DNA of 64,000 nucleotides from an uncultured Opitutaceae bacterium (lineage in GTDB: Bacteria > Verrucomicrobiota > Verrucomicrobiia > Opitutales > Opitutaceae), in contig OX638348.1 of the NCBI GenBank assembly GCA_951813085.1, positions 3,915,627 to 3,979,626 on the forward strand. The letters run 5' to 3'. Position numbers and translations under genes: made by a program. The notes under the pieces are model-generated. The model was not told the DNA's origin and did not search any database. It worked only from the letters and a program-made list of their open reading frames with translations. Positions 24,576 through 35,820 of the stretch are shown one piece after another. Numbering within the stretch: the first letter of the stretch is position 1; every line of letters starts with the position of its first letter.

Positions 24576-27500
24576 ATGTTCCGCATGATGAAGTCCCTGC
24601 CAATCCTGTTGGCTTTTTCATTGGCCATTCTGGCACCCATTTCTCTGGGGCAAGGAATTGATTTTGAAAGGGATATCGCTCCGATCTTGGAGGCGAATTG
24701 TCTTTCTTGTCACAACGCGAGCGATGCGGAGGGGGACTTTGTCTTGGATTCGAGAATTTCTTTGATGGAGCATCCGGATGCGATTGTTCCAGGTAACGCT
24801 CCCGAGAGTGACGTGCTCGAGGTAGTCACGGGTCCGAATCCGGATATGCCGGAAGATGGTGATCCCCTGAGTGACGCGGAAGTATCGCTTATCGAGCGTT
24901 GGATTGAAGAAGGTGCTGTTTGGCCCGATGGGCTTATTTTGAGAGACAAGAAGCCGCGCGATATGGATTGGTGGTCTCTGCAACCTATCAAATCGAAACC
25001 GATTCCAGAAAGTCGATTCGATCATCCGGTGGATGCGTTTGTAGATGCGCGGCGAGCTAAGAAAAGCCTGTCTTTGGTCCCACAGGCCAATGCGGTGGTT
25101 CTTTTTCGGCGTCTCAGTTACGATCTTACTGGATTGCCTCCAGATCCTGAGGACGTGGATGCCTTCGTGGCGGCTTACGAAGGGGCTGAAAGCGATAGTT
25201 CTCGGGAAGCGGTTTGGGCGGAATGGGTAGATCGGTTTATTTCGTCGGCGGAATTTGGTGGGAAGTGGGGCCAGCATTGGCTCGACTTGGCTCGGTTTGC
25301 CGAAACCCATGGCTATGACAAGGACAAGTTGCGACCAAATGCTTGGCCCTATCGGGACTATGTCATCCGAAGTTTCAATTCGGACAAGCCGGTTGGAAGA
25401 TTCGCTAGAGAACAAGTGGCAGGCGATGTACTGTTTCCGGGCGAGGCGGACGGAATTCTCGGTCTGGGCTTCCTGGCTGCGGGTCCCTGGGATTTCATCG
25501 GGCACTACGAGGTGGGAGAGGCGAAGCTGGATGGCCGCATCGCCAAGCATCTAGATCGGGATGAAATGATCTCGGCTGTGTTCAATGTGTTTCAAAGTTC
25601 CACCGTGCAATGCGCCCAGTGCCACAACCATAAGTTCGATCCTATTAAGATGGAGGATTACTACCGATTGCATGCCGTATTCGCTGGGGTGGATCGTGAG
25701 GATCGCGTTTACGAAGGGCTATCGCCGAAGCAACTCGAAGATCGCAACGCGTTCATCGAGCAAATCAATGGACTTAGAGAGAGCAGCTAGAAATCGGGGC
25801 TCGTATTGATCGGCAGATTACAGCGAGGCTTTCGGGGATCGATCGCCGAATCAATATGATTAAGGAGATTTATGGGACTGGGGATTCGTCTCAATATGGT
25901 TTTCAAGCAAGACCTGCAATGATATCTGACACAGAGAAATGGATACAGATAGATTTGGGAAAACCTACCAATATGGCCCAGATCCGCTTGATGCCGGCTT
26001 ACGACAAGAACCATAAGGTGAAGGAAGGTTATGGATTCCCGATTCGCTATCGGGTTGAAGGGTCGAATGATCCGGAATTTCGAGATGGGGTGCGTCTGTT
26101 GAGTGACATGTCGGGCGAGGATCAGCCAAACCCGGGTGTCGAGACTATTTTGGTGGATGTAGGCCCTCCATCAATACGATATATCCGAGTTACCGGTACC
26201 AAGCTACCCGCTCGACTGCCTTTCAAATTCGATTTCGTTTTCGCTTTAGAGGAATTGGAAGCCTTAGACGCCTTTGGGAAGACCAATTTCGCGCTGGGCA
26301 AACAGGTGACGGCGTCGGACCGAATCGCAGAGAGCGAGAATTGGCGACCCGAGTATCTAGTAGATGGAAGTTATTTCAAGGAACCCTCCGTTGGGGCTGC
26401 CTTTAAAGAACTGAAAGCATTGCAAAGCGAGCGAGCCCGAATTTCCGCGGAGATTCGCTCTCCGGAGATCGAAGCTAGGAAAAAGGCGATCGGAGCGGAA
26501 ATCGCTTCGCTGAACAAGCAACTCCAACCGTTCGAGTCGGAATCAGTAGTCTATGCGGCCAACGCCAATTTCGTAATGCGTAGTCGATTTGCCGCTACGG
26601 ACGGAGTGCCTCGTCCTATCCATTTGCTCAATAGGGGAGACCTTCAGGCTCCTGGGGAACGCATGCTTCCAGGGGCGCCCCCGCTATGGCCGGGAACTCA
26701 GGAGATTTTCGATGTTGGCGATCGAAACGAAGGAGAGGCTCGTGCGGCGTTAGCCGACTACCTAACAGGAAGGGAGAATCCACTGTTCTGGCGTTCCATA
26801 GCCAACCGTGTCTGGCAGTGGACCTTTGGAAAACCTTTGGTAGGCTCGCCGAACGATTTTGGGCGCATGGGGCGGCAACCGACCCATCCAGACTTGCTGG
26901 ATTATTTAGCGGCTCGCTTGAGGGACGACCCAAATCAGTCGCTCAAGTCTCTTGCCCGATTTTTGGTTACGAGCCAAACTTACCGACTTTCCAGCGATCA
27001 CGACGAGACCAACGCGCAAATCGATTCTGGCAATCAGTTCTATTGGCGGGCAGACAGGCGACGGCTAACGGCAGAGGAATTTCGGGATTCTTTGTTGGCC
27101 ATAAGTGGAGCTTTGAGACTGGAGGATCGAGGCGGCAAGAGCTTCTACGATTTCGTACTCGAAAAGCCACAGCATTCCCCTCATTACGAGTATCACTTGC
27201 ATGACCCCAATGATCCCGATTCCCATCGACGAACGATCTATCGATTTGTAGTGCGTTCTCAACCACAACCAATGCTAACAACATTGGATTGCTCTGATCC
27301 TTCCATCAGCGTGGCCGTGCGAGACGAATCGACCTCGGCCCTGCAAGCTCTTACCCAGTGGAACCATCGCTTTGTCGAAGCGATGGCTAAGCGGTTTGGC
27401 CAGCGCCTTGAAAACGAAGAGTTGGCATCGAAAGCAGAAGTGATAGAGCGAGCGATTCGCCTGTCTCTTGGAAGATCTCCAAGTTCCCTTGAAGACCAAT

Positions 27501-27586
27501 TGCTAGGAGAGCACCTGGAACGATTTGGACTGGCGAGCATGGGGCGCGTCCTTTTTAATTTAAACGATTTCATCTACCTCGATTGA
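24576..27586 (+). pseudogene. PSD1-type cytochrome protein (PSCyt1-DUF1549-F5/8C-DUF1553), one frameshift
   Basis: A signal peptide (LPILLAFSLAILAPISLG) precedes a heme site CLSCHN near residue 41. DUF1549 blocks follow (LSYDLTGLPPDPEDVDAF, WGQHWLDLARFAETHG, CAQCHNHKFDPIKMEDYY). Near 25783-25790 the frame is lost: one frame stops after LRESS, and the neighbouring frame continues EIGARIDRQITARLSG. The rest carries a discoidin-like (F5/8 type C) region and DUF1553 blocks (NRVWQWTFGKPLVGSPNDFG, DYLAARLRDD, FRDSLLAISGAL). These exported proteins are typical of planctomycetes and verrucomicrobia and may act on polysaccharides; their reaction is unknown. It precedes its DUF1501 partner by one base. 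Confidence 0.85.
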
Positions 27587-27587
27587 T

Positions 27588-29007
27588 ATGAAGCGGAGAA
27601 CGTTTTTAGGTACGATGGGTGGCATAGCACTGGGAAGCCTCTTTACTCGGGAGGGACTCTTTGGCGCCTCTGGCCTGATTCACCCTTTGCATTACGAGCC
27701 CAAAGCTAAACGTGTGGTTCAGCTATTCATGGCCGGAGCAACGAGCCACGTGGACACGTTTGACCATAAGCCGTTTTTGGAGAAAAAGGACGGGCAGCCT
27801 TGGGATCCGGGCGAAAAGGTTGAGCTGTTCCAAAGTGAACCTGGGGCCACTTATGCCAGCCCCTGGAAGTTCAAGCTCTATGGCAAAAGCGGTAAAATGT
27901 TGAGCGACATTGTCGCGCCGCTCGGGGAAGTGGTGGATGAGCTGGCATTTATTCACAATGTGGTGGGCAAGACTGGTGTTCACAGTCAAGCGACGCTTCT
28001 GCAGACAACGGGATTCAATTTTCCAGGCTTCCCCAGTGCTGGGTCCTGGGTGTCCTACGCTTTGGGAAGCGAGAGCGATGATCTTCCGACGTTTGTCGTG
28101 CTACCCGACCACCGAGGCTTGGCCTCCAATGGCGCGAAAAATTGGGGAGCGGCCTTTTTGCCGGCTCAGCATCAGGGCACGCTCATCCGACCTGGTAGTG
28201 AAAATCCCATAGCCGATCTCCATCCTCCAAAGAGCGCATTCATTTCACCTGAAAGCGACAGGGCCGGTTTGGATTTGCTGAGCCGATTGAATACGGCCCA
28301 CGCTGAGGATCGTCCGGGCGATAATCGTCTATCCGCCCGTGTGAAAGCCTACGAACTGGCGGGGGCTATGCAGCTTAGCGCCACCGATGCTTTGGACGTT
28401 TCAACGGAACCTCAATACATTAAGGATATGTATGGGCTGGCCCCAGAGGGACCAGCGGTGGACGACAGCATTATCAACGCTAAGGCAGAGACGGAGTTCT
28501 TTGGCCGCAAGTGTCTTGTGGCCCGCCGGCTTCTTGAGCGCGGTACTCGTTTCGTGCAAATCTGGAGCGGTAATGACAACGGGTTCCCGAGACGAAATTG
28601 GGATAGTCACGAGAATCTCAAGCGGGATCACGAACCACTAGCCTTGGGAATGGCTCGCGGAGCGGCGGCTCTTATAAAGGATCTGAAACAACGTGGTCTG
28701 CTGGACGATACCATAATCCTGTGGACAACAGAATTCGGGCGGATGCCTTGCTCGCAAGGAAGTGCGGGAAGAGATCACAATCCGTTTGCATTCACGAATT
28801 GGATGTGCGGTGGCGGAAACCTATGGAGAGAGCGACATATGGGGATTCAGACCTCTAGACCCTAATCGAAAGACAGCAGTTTATGATATTCACGCGACAA
28901 TTCTTCATCAGTTGGGTATTGATCACGAGAAGCTCACCGTGAGAAACAACAGTATTGATCGTCGCCTGACAGACGTTCATGGCCATCTCCTGAAGGAGAT
29001 GGTGTAG
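27588..29007 (+). pseudogene. DUF1501 protein (alkaline phosphatase/sulfatase-fold), frameshifted near the C-terminus
   Basis: The N-terminus MKRRTFLGTMGGIALG is a Tat-type leader. Family blocks include HVDTFDHKP, DSHENLKRDHEPLALGMARG and [20 protein letters not shown]. After FTNWMCGGG (near 28814-28822) the frame changes. The remaining 60 codons ([44 protein letters not shown]) are in another frame. The gap removes a few residues normally found between CGGG and TYGE. Both genes of this pair are therefore broken, which suggests the pair has lost its use. Confidence 0.85.
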
Positions 29008-29012
29008 CTTGA

Positions 29013-31469
29013 TCAGTTTTGGGCGACGACGGTTGTGTTGAGCTCGCCTTGGAAAAGTGGACTAGTGCAAATGGCCACGATCAAATCTCTGAATCCGCCT
29101 CCTTTTTCTAGATTAGCGGCAGCAATGTCGTCAGCGACGATTTGTTCAGCCAAAGAAAGGGGATGCCCAAGGGCGTAGGTAAACAGTTTTTCAGTTAGAG
29201 CTCGGGAAAATTGGTCGGAGCGATTCATCAGCGCGGACTTCATGCCGACAATGCCATCGAAAGCGCTTCCAGAGACCGAACCCTTGGCGTATACGGGTTG
29301 TCCGTTTCGATATTCCGTTCGGTAGACGCCTACCGCATCGAAATGCTCAAGCCCAAATCCCCAGGGATCAATGCTGCGATGGCAATCCGCGCATGTTTCC
29401 ACTTCGCGGTGACGTTCGAGCATGTCGAATATGGTCTTGGTGCCGCGAACATCGGGCTCAATCGGCACAACATCGGGTGGAGGGGGCGCTGGAGGATCAC
29501 CAAGCAAATTTTCCAGTATCCAAACTCCACGTACGACGGGCGATGTTCGTGTGCCATTGGAAGTTATCTTGAGAATGCTGGCTTGTCCCAGCAAGCCCCC
29601 GCGTTGGCTCGATTGAGGCAAGGCCACTTTTTGAAAGGCCGCTCCTTTGACGCCTTTGATTCCGTAGTGCTTGGCAAGCCGTTCGTTTATAATCACGAAA
29701 TCCGAATCGAGGAAGTACCCAATCGGCAGGTTTTCCTTAATAACGTGAGTGAAGAAAAGCTCGCTTTCCTTTTGCATGAGGGACTCGAGCATTGGGTCGT
29801 AGTCCTCGTACAATTTCGGGTCGGGCTTCATTAGCTCAATATCCTTCAGGCCCAGCCATTGGTCGGTGAAGTCGCGAGCGAAACGTTCCGCCTTCTTGTC
29901 ATTGAGCATGCGTAGGGCTTGGCTCTTCAAGATGTCGGGATCTCTCAATTCGCCGGATTCAGCTAGACTGAGGAGGGTGTCGTCTGGGAGGGAGTTCCAC
30001 AAGAAATAGGATAGCCGATTGGCCAGGGCCCAGAGATCGGAGCCGTCGCCTTGGTCATAGTTGAAGAGGAATCTGGGGGAGGTGAGGGCGCCTTCCACAA
30101 CATTCCGCATCGATTCTTCGCTGGAAAGCCCGCGCCTCAGTCCGACACGGTAGAGCTTCTTGAATTTTTGTATGGTTGTCTCAGGTACGGGCCGACGGAA
30201 TGCCCTAAAGAGAAATCGCTCGATACGCGCATCGATGTCCTTGGGCGTCTTGTCAGTAGTTCCGAGCAGTTGTTGACGAGCGGGAGGCGGCCAGGAGTCG
30301 ATGTCTGGGCCGGACACCTCGATCGACTTCACGCGCAGGAGATCCGCAACGAGCATCTCCTTGCCTTCCACGAATGCGATTGGCGAGCGATTCAAAATCG
30401 CCGCCGATGCATAGTGGACCATGATGTTCTCTCCCTCGTTCAAGCGTACGTCGACGCTTTGCGTATCTAATTCATTTCCAATGTAGAAGTAGCCGACGCG
30501 GCGCCCGGGAACGGAAGCGGCGTCCATATGGCGCGCTTCGGAAGCCTGAATCGCAATGATGGATACTAAGCGCGGCTCGTCGTTCGGTTTGCGATCGCGT
30601 TTCTTCAAGCTGCGCTCGTAGGTATCGCTTACATACGCGTAGTCAATTCCGAGCTCTTCCAAATCGGTTCTGAAATCGCGGGCAAAGCCCTCTACAGTGA
30701 CTCGATAGACGCCATCTTGAGGGACGATGAAATCCTTGGGCCACATGACGTGCTTGCGGTCCCGACTGGACGAGGTGATTACATAGCCCTCGCGTTCTTC
30801 GACATTGTTTCCGTGCCCGATCGTTCCCAGTTCGAAGCGCCGATTCGCTCGAACGTCTTCACCGCTGGAAATTGCATGAGTCGCGATCTTGTTGGCGTTG
30901 TCCTGCAGTTTGAGAACCATCTCTGGATTGGCATCCAAAGTTACGGCGAGGCTGTTGAACCCTTCAAGCTCCGGGTCAGCGGGAAGGTTTTTCGAAAGGA
31001 GTAGATTGATGCCCAGCAGGTCTTTGACTGTATTGTCCAAAGCAGTATGGCTCAGGCGTCGGATCGCAATGCGGCCTCCACCGCCCAATTTTTCAGCCGC
31101 CGCTCTCAATTCGGAATCGATTCGCTTTGTAATAGCCGTGATGGCGTTGACGGGTGGACGCGGCTTTTCCTCCGGAGGCATGTCCCCTGTCAGCAGGAGA
31201 TCAGATACGCCCTGCCATAGAATTGCGTTCTCGCCATGGGTGAAATCGCGGCTGAGCGTGTCTAGTCGAAGGTCTCCTTTTTGCTTCTCCTCGCCGTGGC
31301 ACTTGATGCAGTGCTCCTCTATAAATGGGGTGACGAGAGCGTCGAATTCCTCGGATGCGGATAGGGAAGTCGATTGAGCTGCGAGGATGAGGAACCCGAG
31401 CGACAGAAATTCGAATCTTCGAACGGATCGGCTTCTTGCTGCGTTGAACCTTGTATAGCGAGCCTGCAT
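29013..31469 (-). CDS. Cytochrome-domain protein with DUF1587-DUF1592-DUF1588-DUF1585 modules
   Basis: The ATG at 31469 is chosen because it gives a basic leader with a hydrophobic core (FLSLGFLILAAQSTSLSA) and lies 22 bases after the upstream stop; the open frame extends further to 31706 inside that gene. The 818-residue protein has heme site CIKCHGEEKQKGDLRL. It continues with RRLSHTALDNTVKDLLG (DUF1587), LANRLSYFLWNSLPDD (DUF1592), RGGLLGQASILKITSNGTRT (DUF1588) and a C-terminal DUF1585 region. It follows its DUF1552 partner. Such pairs are secreted; a role in breakdown of complex glycans is proposed but unproved. Confidence 0.9.
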   Translation of the reverse strand: MQARYTRFNAARSRSVRRFEFLSLGFLILAAQSTSLSASEEFDALVTPFIEEHCIKCHGEEKQKGDLRLDTLSRDFTHGENAILWQGVSDLLLTGDMPPEEKPRPPVNAITAITKRIDSELRAAAEKLGGGGRIAIRRLSHTALDNTVKDLLGINLLLSKNLPADPELEGFNSLAVTLDANPEMVLKLQDNANKIATHAISSGEDVRANRRFELGTIGHGNNVEEREGYVITSSSRDRKHVMWPKDFIVPQDGVYRVTVEGFARDFRTDLEELGIDYAYVSDTYERSLKKRDRKPNDEPRLVSIIAIQASEARHMDAASVPGRRVGYFYIGNELDTQSVDVRLNEGENIMVHYASAAILNRSPIAFVEGKEMLVADLLRVKSIEVSGPDIDSWPPPARQQLLGTTDKTPKDIDARIERFLFRAFRRPVPETTIQKFKKLYRVGLRRGLSSEESMRNVVEGALTSPRFLFNYDQGDGSDLWALANRLSYFLWNSLPDDTLLSLAESGELRDPDILKSQALRMLNDKKAERFARDFTDQWLGLKDIELMKPDPKLYEDYDPMLESLMQKESELFFTHVIKENLPIGYFLDSDFVIINERLAKHYGIKGVKGAAFQKVALPQSSQRGGLLGQASILKITSNGTRTSPVVRGVWILENLLGDPPAPPPPDVVPIEPDVRGTKTIFDMLERHREVETCADCHRSIDPWGFGLEHFDAVGVYRTEYRNGQPVYAKGSVSGSAFDGIVGMKSALMNRSDQFSRALTEKLFTYALGHPLSLAEQIVADDIAAANLEKGGGFRDLIVAICTSPLFQGELNTTVVAQN

Positions 31470-31491
31470 GTGGGCTTTGAAAAAGATTCCC

Positions 31492-32775
31492 CTAGGACAG
31501 CTCGTTATTGATGTTGCCGGTGCTAGCGGCGAATCGATCCGTCTCGATGCCCAGCTGCTGCAACATGGTAACGAAAAGGTTGGAGAGCGGTGTGTTGCCT
31601 TCCTCGAAGATGAGATCGTGTCCCTTGTGACGCAGGTTGCCTCCCGCCACGAGTACAGGCAAATTGCGGTTCGAATGCGAACTACCGTTTCCGAGTCCGC
31701 TGCCAAAGAGAATCTGAGTTCGATTGAACAAGGTGTCGTCTCCGTCTTGAATTTCCTTCAATCGGGTCATGAACTTCGACAGGGAGCGTGTGTGCATCTG
31801 TTCGATCTTGACAAGTTCTTCGACCACTTCGGGATCTTTGCCGTGGTGCGATTGTCCGTGGTATCCAGAAAGTTGATCGCCTCCTAGTATAATTGGGAGT
31901 CCTCCCGCAGGCAGCTCGATTGACGCGACACGTGTGGAATCGTGCTGCAGGGCGAGCGCTGTCAGCTCGTACATCAGATCGAGATTTTCGTGGAAAGTAG
32001 TGGGCCGTTCGAGAAGAGGCGGCACTCCTGGCTTCGGGGTATTGATCCATTGCTGCTGTCGTTCGATGCGCTTCTCGACGTCGCGGATCGATGTAAAGTA
32101 GGCGTCTACTTTTTCTCGATCCTCGTAGCTGATTTCGTTCTGGAGAGATCGCGCATCGTCAGCGACGATATCAAGCACACTGCGCTTGAACTGCATGGCC
32201 TTGTTAGCCGCTTTGGGATTCAGGTCGTTTACGAAGAGCTTTTTGAATACATTGATTGGATCCGCTTCTGGAAGGAGGGGTACGCCGTTTTCGTCCCAAG
32301 AAAGCGTTTGCGACGGCTTGCCTTCGGAGGCGCCGAGCTGGAGGGAATGGAATCGGCTGTCACGGCTCAGCGTCTTGGCTGCGAGCTGATCCAGTGTAAT
32401 CTGGTTCCGGACCATTATGGATTCGCCGATGTACTCCGGCTGGTAGACGCCAGAAAGGAAAGAGGGAGTGCCTTTGTGGCCGCCGTTGATTCCATGGTCG
32501 ACTCCGGACACGACGGTGAAGTCGTTGCGGTGGGGCATGAGCGGCTCTAACAGGCGCGGGATGCGGGAGCTGCCTTGGGTGGGATGCCACTCGCCGGGAT
32601 ACATTCCCAGGAAGGTTCCCACGCATACCAGGCGCTTGCGGGCCTTTACCGTGGCGGATGCAGCGGCGGCTAGGGGAACGGGTAGGGAATTCAAGAAAGG
32701 CAGGGCTATAAGCCCTCCTGCCCCTCTTAGAAACTGCCTGCGATTGATTTCAACGGTGCGTTTCATTTCACTCAT
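31492..32775 (-). CDS. DUF1552 protein with Tat signal
   Basis: The N-terminus carries a twin-arginine leader, NRRQFLRGAGGLIALPFL. Typical DUF1552 blocks follow: LVCVGTFLGMYPGEWHPT, LLEPLMPHRNDFTVVSGVDH, SYEDREKVDAYFTSIRDVEK and LFGSGLGNGSSHSNRNLPVL. The 427-residue length is normal. It is the first gene of a two-gene operon with the DUF1592 protein. The family belongs to the alkaline-phosphatase-like superfamily, but its substrate is not known. No defect is seen. Confidence 0.92.
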   Translation of the reverse strand: MSEMKRTVEINRRQFLRGAGGLIALPFLNSLPVPLAAAASATVKARKRLVCVGTFLGMYPGEWHPTQGSSRIPRLLEPLMPHRNDFTVVSGVDHGINGGHKGTPSFLSGVYQPEYIGESIMVRNQITLDQLAAKTLSRDSRFHSLQLGASEGKPSQTLSWDENGVPLLPEADPINVFKKLFVNDLNPKAANKAMQFKRSVLDIVADDARSLQNEISYEDREKVDAYFTSIRDVEKRIERQQQWINTPKPGVPPLLERPTTFHENLDLMYELTALALQHDSTRVASIELPAGGLPIILGGDQLSGYHGQSHHGKDPEVVEELVKIEQMHTRSLSKFMTRLKEIQDGDDTLFNRTQILFGSGLGNGSSHSNRNLPVLVAGGNLRHKGHDLIFEEGNTPLSNLFVTMLQQLGIETDRFAASTGNINNELS

Positions 32776-32886
32776 ATTACACCATAAAAACGCTAATTGG
32801 TCAACTAGAGGGAAGATTCACTGTTCCTGCCCAGGAGCGCCGCTGATGGAAGGGAGTCCTTCGCTGCTATATCTGTTATATAGGGG

Positions 32887-34278
32887 TTACTCCTCATTCG
32901 CCTCGGCGAGATAGCGGTTGGAGGTTGAAATCGTGTAGTTTCGCATGGGGGCATTGAAGGTGCCCTCTCCGATAATGGCTAGGGCTTCGCCCATGAGGCG
33001 CTTGGCTCCTTTATTCTCAGGGCGAAGGCGAATAACGTGCTGGGCGAGTTGAGCGGCGCCGAGAGGGTCGTCCGCCGCCATCGCTTCGCGGGCCTTAGCC
33101 ATGAGGGCGCTCACGCCACCGACGAGATCGGCCATGCGCTGGGATTGCTTCTTCGGGGACTCGCGGTGGAGGTTGAGGGCGTCGCCGTCGAACCAGCCGA
33201 GGTCTTGGGCGTAGATGTCGCGAATGGTGCCTTCGACGCTGCCGTAGTAGGGGGCGAGGTAATCCAGTTTGGCCAGTCGCGGAGGCAAAGCAGCGTATTC
33301 GACCAGCTCATCGGGTGTCATGTATTTTTGGGCGCCTTCGATGGTCTTGTCGTAGACGTGCTTCATGGCATCCCGATAGTTGGTCAGCACTTCATTCGCG
33401 TTTTCGAGCATGGGAGTGGTGTGACCGCCGACCAAGTGGAGGGGGTCTTCCTGGATCATCTTGTCGACGCTGACAATCCAGTCGCGGATGGAACGACGAG
33501 CGGTGCCCCGGAGGGGATAGACGTTGGGCCAGGACTGATAGAAATTATCGCCGGCGAAGACGACCTTCTGCTTGGGCAGCCAAAGGTAGAGTTGGTCTTC
33601 GGTTTCGCCGGGCGCGGATACGAGATCGATCGTCACACCAGCGACTTCGATACGCTTGCGGTCTTCGGAGAATGTATGCGTAGGTTCGATACGCTGGGCC
33701 CGGCGCGGGGGACCAGACTGGCTGGATCCATCGACCATCATGCTGTTGGTGGGACGGCGTTCAGGAGGAATGGCGACGCCTACTCCCATTTTCTGTTCGG
33801 GTTTGAGATCGAATCCTTGAGTGTTCGATGAGCGCACGCCGCCGACGAGACCGGTCGTCGCGTTGCGCGTGCCTTCTGATCCGAAATTGGAGCGGGCCCA
33901 CACTTGTATGCCTTTCCCCTCTTCGTAAAAGGCCGGAGCTCCGTTGTAATGATCGCCGTGCCCGTGAGTGTAGATGATGGCCTTGATCGGTTTATCCGTG
34001 ATTTCTTCGAAGGCTTTGCGCACACGGCTGGCCAGAATTGCCATTTGGCCAGGGTCGACGATGATGACTCCGTCATCTCCGACAATCATGGAGTTGGCGG
34101 TGACCTGGTAGCCGATGGCGGTGTATACGTTGTCAGCTACCTGGATAACCTGGGGCTTGAACATCTTGTTTCGCTCCTGAAGGCGCTGAGTGGCTGCGCT
34201 CGGCTGCGCGTAGGCGCTCGCTGAAAGGAGAAGAAGAATCGAGTAGCTAACGAGACAAAAACGAAGGGTATTGCGCAT
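32887..34278 (-). CDS. Secreted metallo-beta-lactamase-fold alkylsulfatase-like protein
   Basis: A signal peptide (LVSYSILLLLSASAYA) is followed by the metal motif IIYTHGHGDHYNGAPAFYEE, then PGETEDQLYLWLPKQKVVFAGDN and LVGGHTTPM. The helical C-terminal part fits the dimerisation region of SdsA/BDS1-type alkylsulfatases. At 463 residues it lacks the final SCP2-like domain of full-length SdsA (over 600 residues). It may remove sulfate from alkyl esters in the periplasm, but the exact substrate is inferred. Positions 32776-32886 and 34279-34392 hold no gene. Confidence 0.82.
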   Translation of the reverse strand: MRNTLRFCLVSYSILLLLSASAYAQPSAATQRLQERNKMFKPQVIQVADNVYTAIGYQVTANSMIVGDDGVIIVDPGQMAILASRVRKAFEEITDKPIKAIIYTHGHGDHYNGAPAFYEEGKGIQVWARSNFGSEGTRNATTGLVGGVRSSNTQGFDLKPEQKMGVGVAIPPERRPTNSMMVDGSSQSGPPRRAQRIEPTHTFSEDRKRIEVAGVTIDLVSAPGETEDQLYLWLPKQKVVFAGDNFYQSWPNVYPLRGTARRSIRDWIVSVDKMIQEDPLHLVGGHTTPMLENANEVLTNYRDAMKHVYDKTIEGAQKYMTPDELVEYAALPPRLAKLDYLAPYYGSVEGTIRDIYAQDLGWFDGDALNLHRESPKKQSQRMADLVGGVSALMAKAREAMAADDPLGAAQLAQHVIRLRPENKGAKRLMGEALAIIGEGTFNAPMRNYTISTSNRYLAEANEE

Positions 34279-34392
34279 GAGGTTTCGTATGATCGTGGAC
34301 GCGAGGATGCAATGTCTAACTGGGTAGAAAAACGTGATTTCTAGTCCAAAATAAGACGAGACCTCTGCAGTCTGCGATCTAGCCGGATGTGG

Positions 34393-35820
34393 TCAGGCGA
34401 TTATCTCGTTCCAGACTTTTCCGTGAACATCGGTCAATCTCAGATTGCGACCACCGTACTGGAAAGTGAGCTGATCGTGGTCCACTCCCAGGAGATGAAG
34501 CACGGTTGCCCATAGCTCGTAGATGTTGGAGATTCCGTCGATGGCGTGGTAGCCAAATTCGTCGGTCGCTCCATAGACGGTCCCACCTTTGACCCCACCA
34601 CCACAGAGCCAGGCGCTGAAGCCTTGCGGATTGTGGTCCCGGCCGATGTCGGTCGAGAAGCTGGCTTGGGAAAACGGATTGCGGCCGAACTCTCCGGTAA
34701 ACACGAGCAAGGTTTGATCCAGAAGCCCGCGGTCCTTAAGGTCCTTTATGAGCGCGGCAATGGGCTTGTCGACTTGCGCGGCCATTGTTCCATGGCCCTC
34801 CTCGATATTGCCATGCTGATCCCAAGGATTACCGCCCCCGCCCCCGCCGATGCCGTGACTGCAACAGGATAGCTCGACGAATCGCACTCCCCGTTCAACC
34901 AGTCGGCGCGCCATCAAGCATTGCCGAGCGTATTCATCTTTGTGCGACACGGTGTCATTGACGCCGTACATTTCCAGCGTGGCAGTCGTTTCCTGGGAAA
35001 TGTCCGTGAGCTCGGGAACGGCTTCCTGCATCAGAAACGCGGTTTCCGCATTCGCGATCGACGATTGGATGGCGTCTTTGGTGGCGATGCGTTCCGAGAA
35101 TCCCAGATCCAGCGACTTGATGACGTCGAGCGCCGTTCGCTGCTCGTTCTTGAGCATGGCAGGTTGAATATTGGGTACTGCGCGATCGCCTGATATATTG
35201 AATATCGACCCTTGCGTTGTAGCTGGTAGGAAGGCGTTGCCGAACAGGCTCACCCCGCCGTGGGGTGTTTTGGACTTTTCGGATTGAAGAACGATGAAGC
35301 CGGGTAGATTTGGATTTTCTGTAACCAAACCGTAGTTTATCCAAGAGCCGGCGCTTGGATACCCCAGGAAGGGAAACCCGGTATGCATAAAGAAATTGCC
35401 TTGGGCGTGTTCGCTAAACTTTGCAGTGAGCCCACGAACAATGGCGAGATCGTCCGCCTGCGCAGCGATGTGCGGGAAGAGATTGGTCATCTCAATTCCC
35501 GACTGGCCGTAGCGTTGGCTATCCCAGAAGGAACCAAGGATATTTCCTACGTCGTCGAATTGAGTGCGTTCGACTTCCATAGGCATTGGCTGGCCGTGCA
35601 GCTCCCTTAGCAACGGCTTCGGATCGAATGAATCGATGTGAGAAACACCTCCTGACATGTACAGGAATATGACGGACTTCGCCTTGGCAGTGTGATGCAG
35701 CGTAGGTTGATAGGCGGTCTTCGCCGAAACGGAATTTACGAGGCTTGAAAGGGCGAGGCCTCCTACGCCTTTGGATGTGAGGCGGATGAAATCGCGACGA
35801 CTGAAAGGGCTAGTAGACAT
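34393..35820 (-). CDS. DUF1501 protein with Tat signal
   Basis: The leader SRRDFIRLTSKGVGGLALSS has the twin-arginine motif. Family blocks include SGGVSHIDSFDPKPLLRELH, NPWDQHGNIEEGHGTMAAQV, LLVFTGEFGRNPFSQ and GRDHNPQGFSAWLCGGGVKG. The C-terminus VTYGATDEFGYHAIDG-like region and RLTDVHGKVWNEIIA are complete, in contrast to the paralogue at 27588-29007. It overlaps the upstream DUF1553 gene by 11 bases, so the two are made together. Confidence 0.92.
   Translation of the reverse strand: MSTSPFSRRDFIRLTSKGVGGLALSSLVNSVSAKTAYQPTLHHTAKAKSVIFLYMSGGVSHIDSFDPKPLLRELHGQPMPMEVERTQFDDVGNILGSFWDSQRYGQSGIEMTNLFPHIAAQADDLAIVRGLTAKFSEHAQGNFFMHTGFPFLGYPSAGSWINYGLVTENPNLPGFIVLQSEKSKTPHGGVSLFGNAFLPATTQGSIFNISGDRAVPNIQPAMLKNEQRTALDVIKSLDLGFSERIATKDAIQSSIANAETAFLMQEAVPELTDISQETTATLEMYGVNDTVSHKDEYARQCLMARRLVERGVRFVELSCCSHGIGGGGGGNPWDQHGNIEEGHGTMAAQVDKPIAALIKDLKDRGLLDQTLLVFTGEFGRNPFSQASFSTDIGRDHNPQGFSAWLCGGGVKGGTVYGATDEFGYHAIDGISNIYELWATVLHLLGVDHDQLTFQYGGRNLRLTDVHGKVWNEIIA

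Noticed and set aside
24618-25550. 310-codon minus-strand frame opposite the first PSD1 gene
   Set aside because: Antisense shadow; the plus strand has heme and DUF1549 motifs.
33037-33831. 264-codon plus-strand frame opposite the MBL gene
   Set aside because: It is the antisense image of a well-supported gene with clear catalytic motifs.
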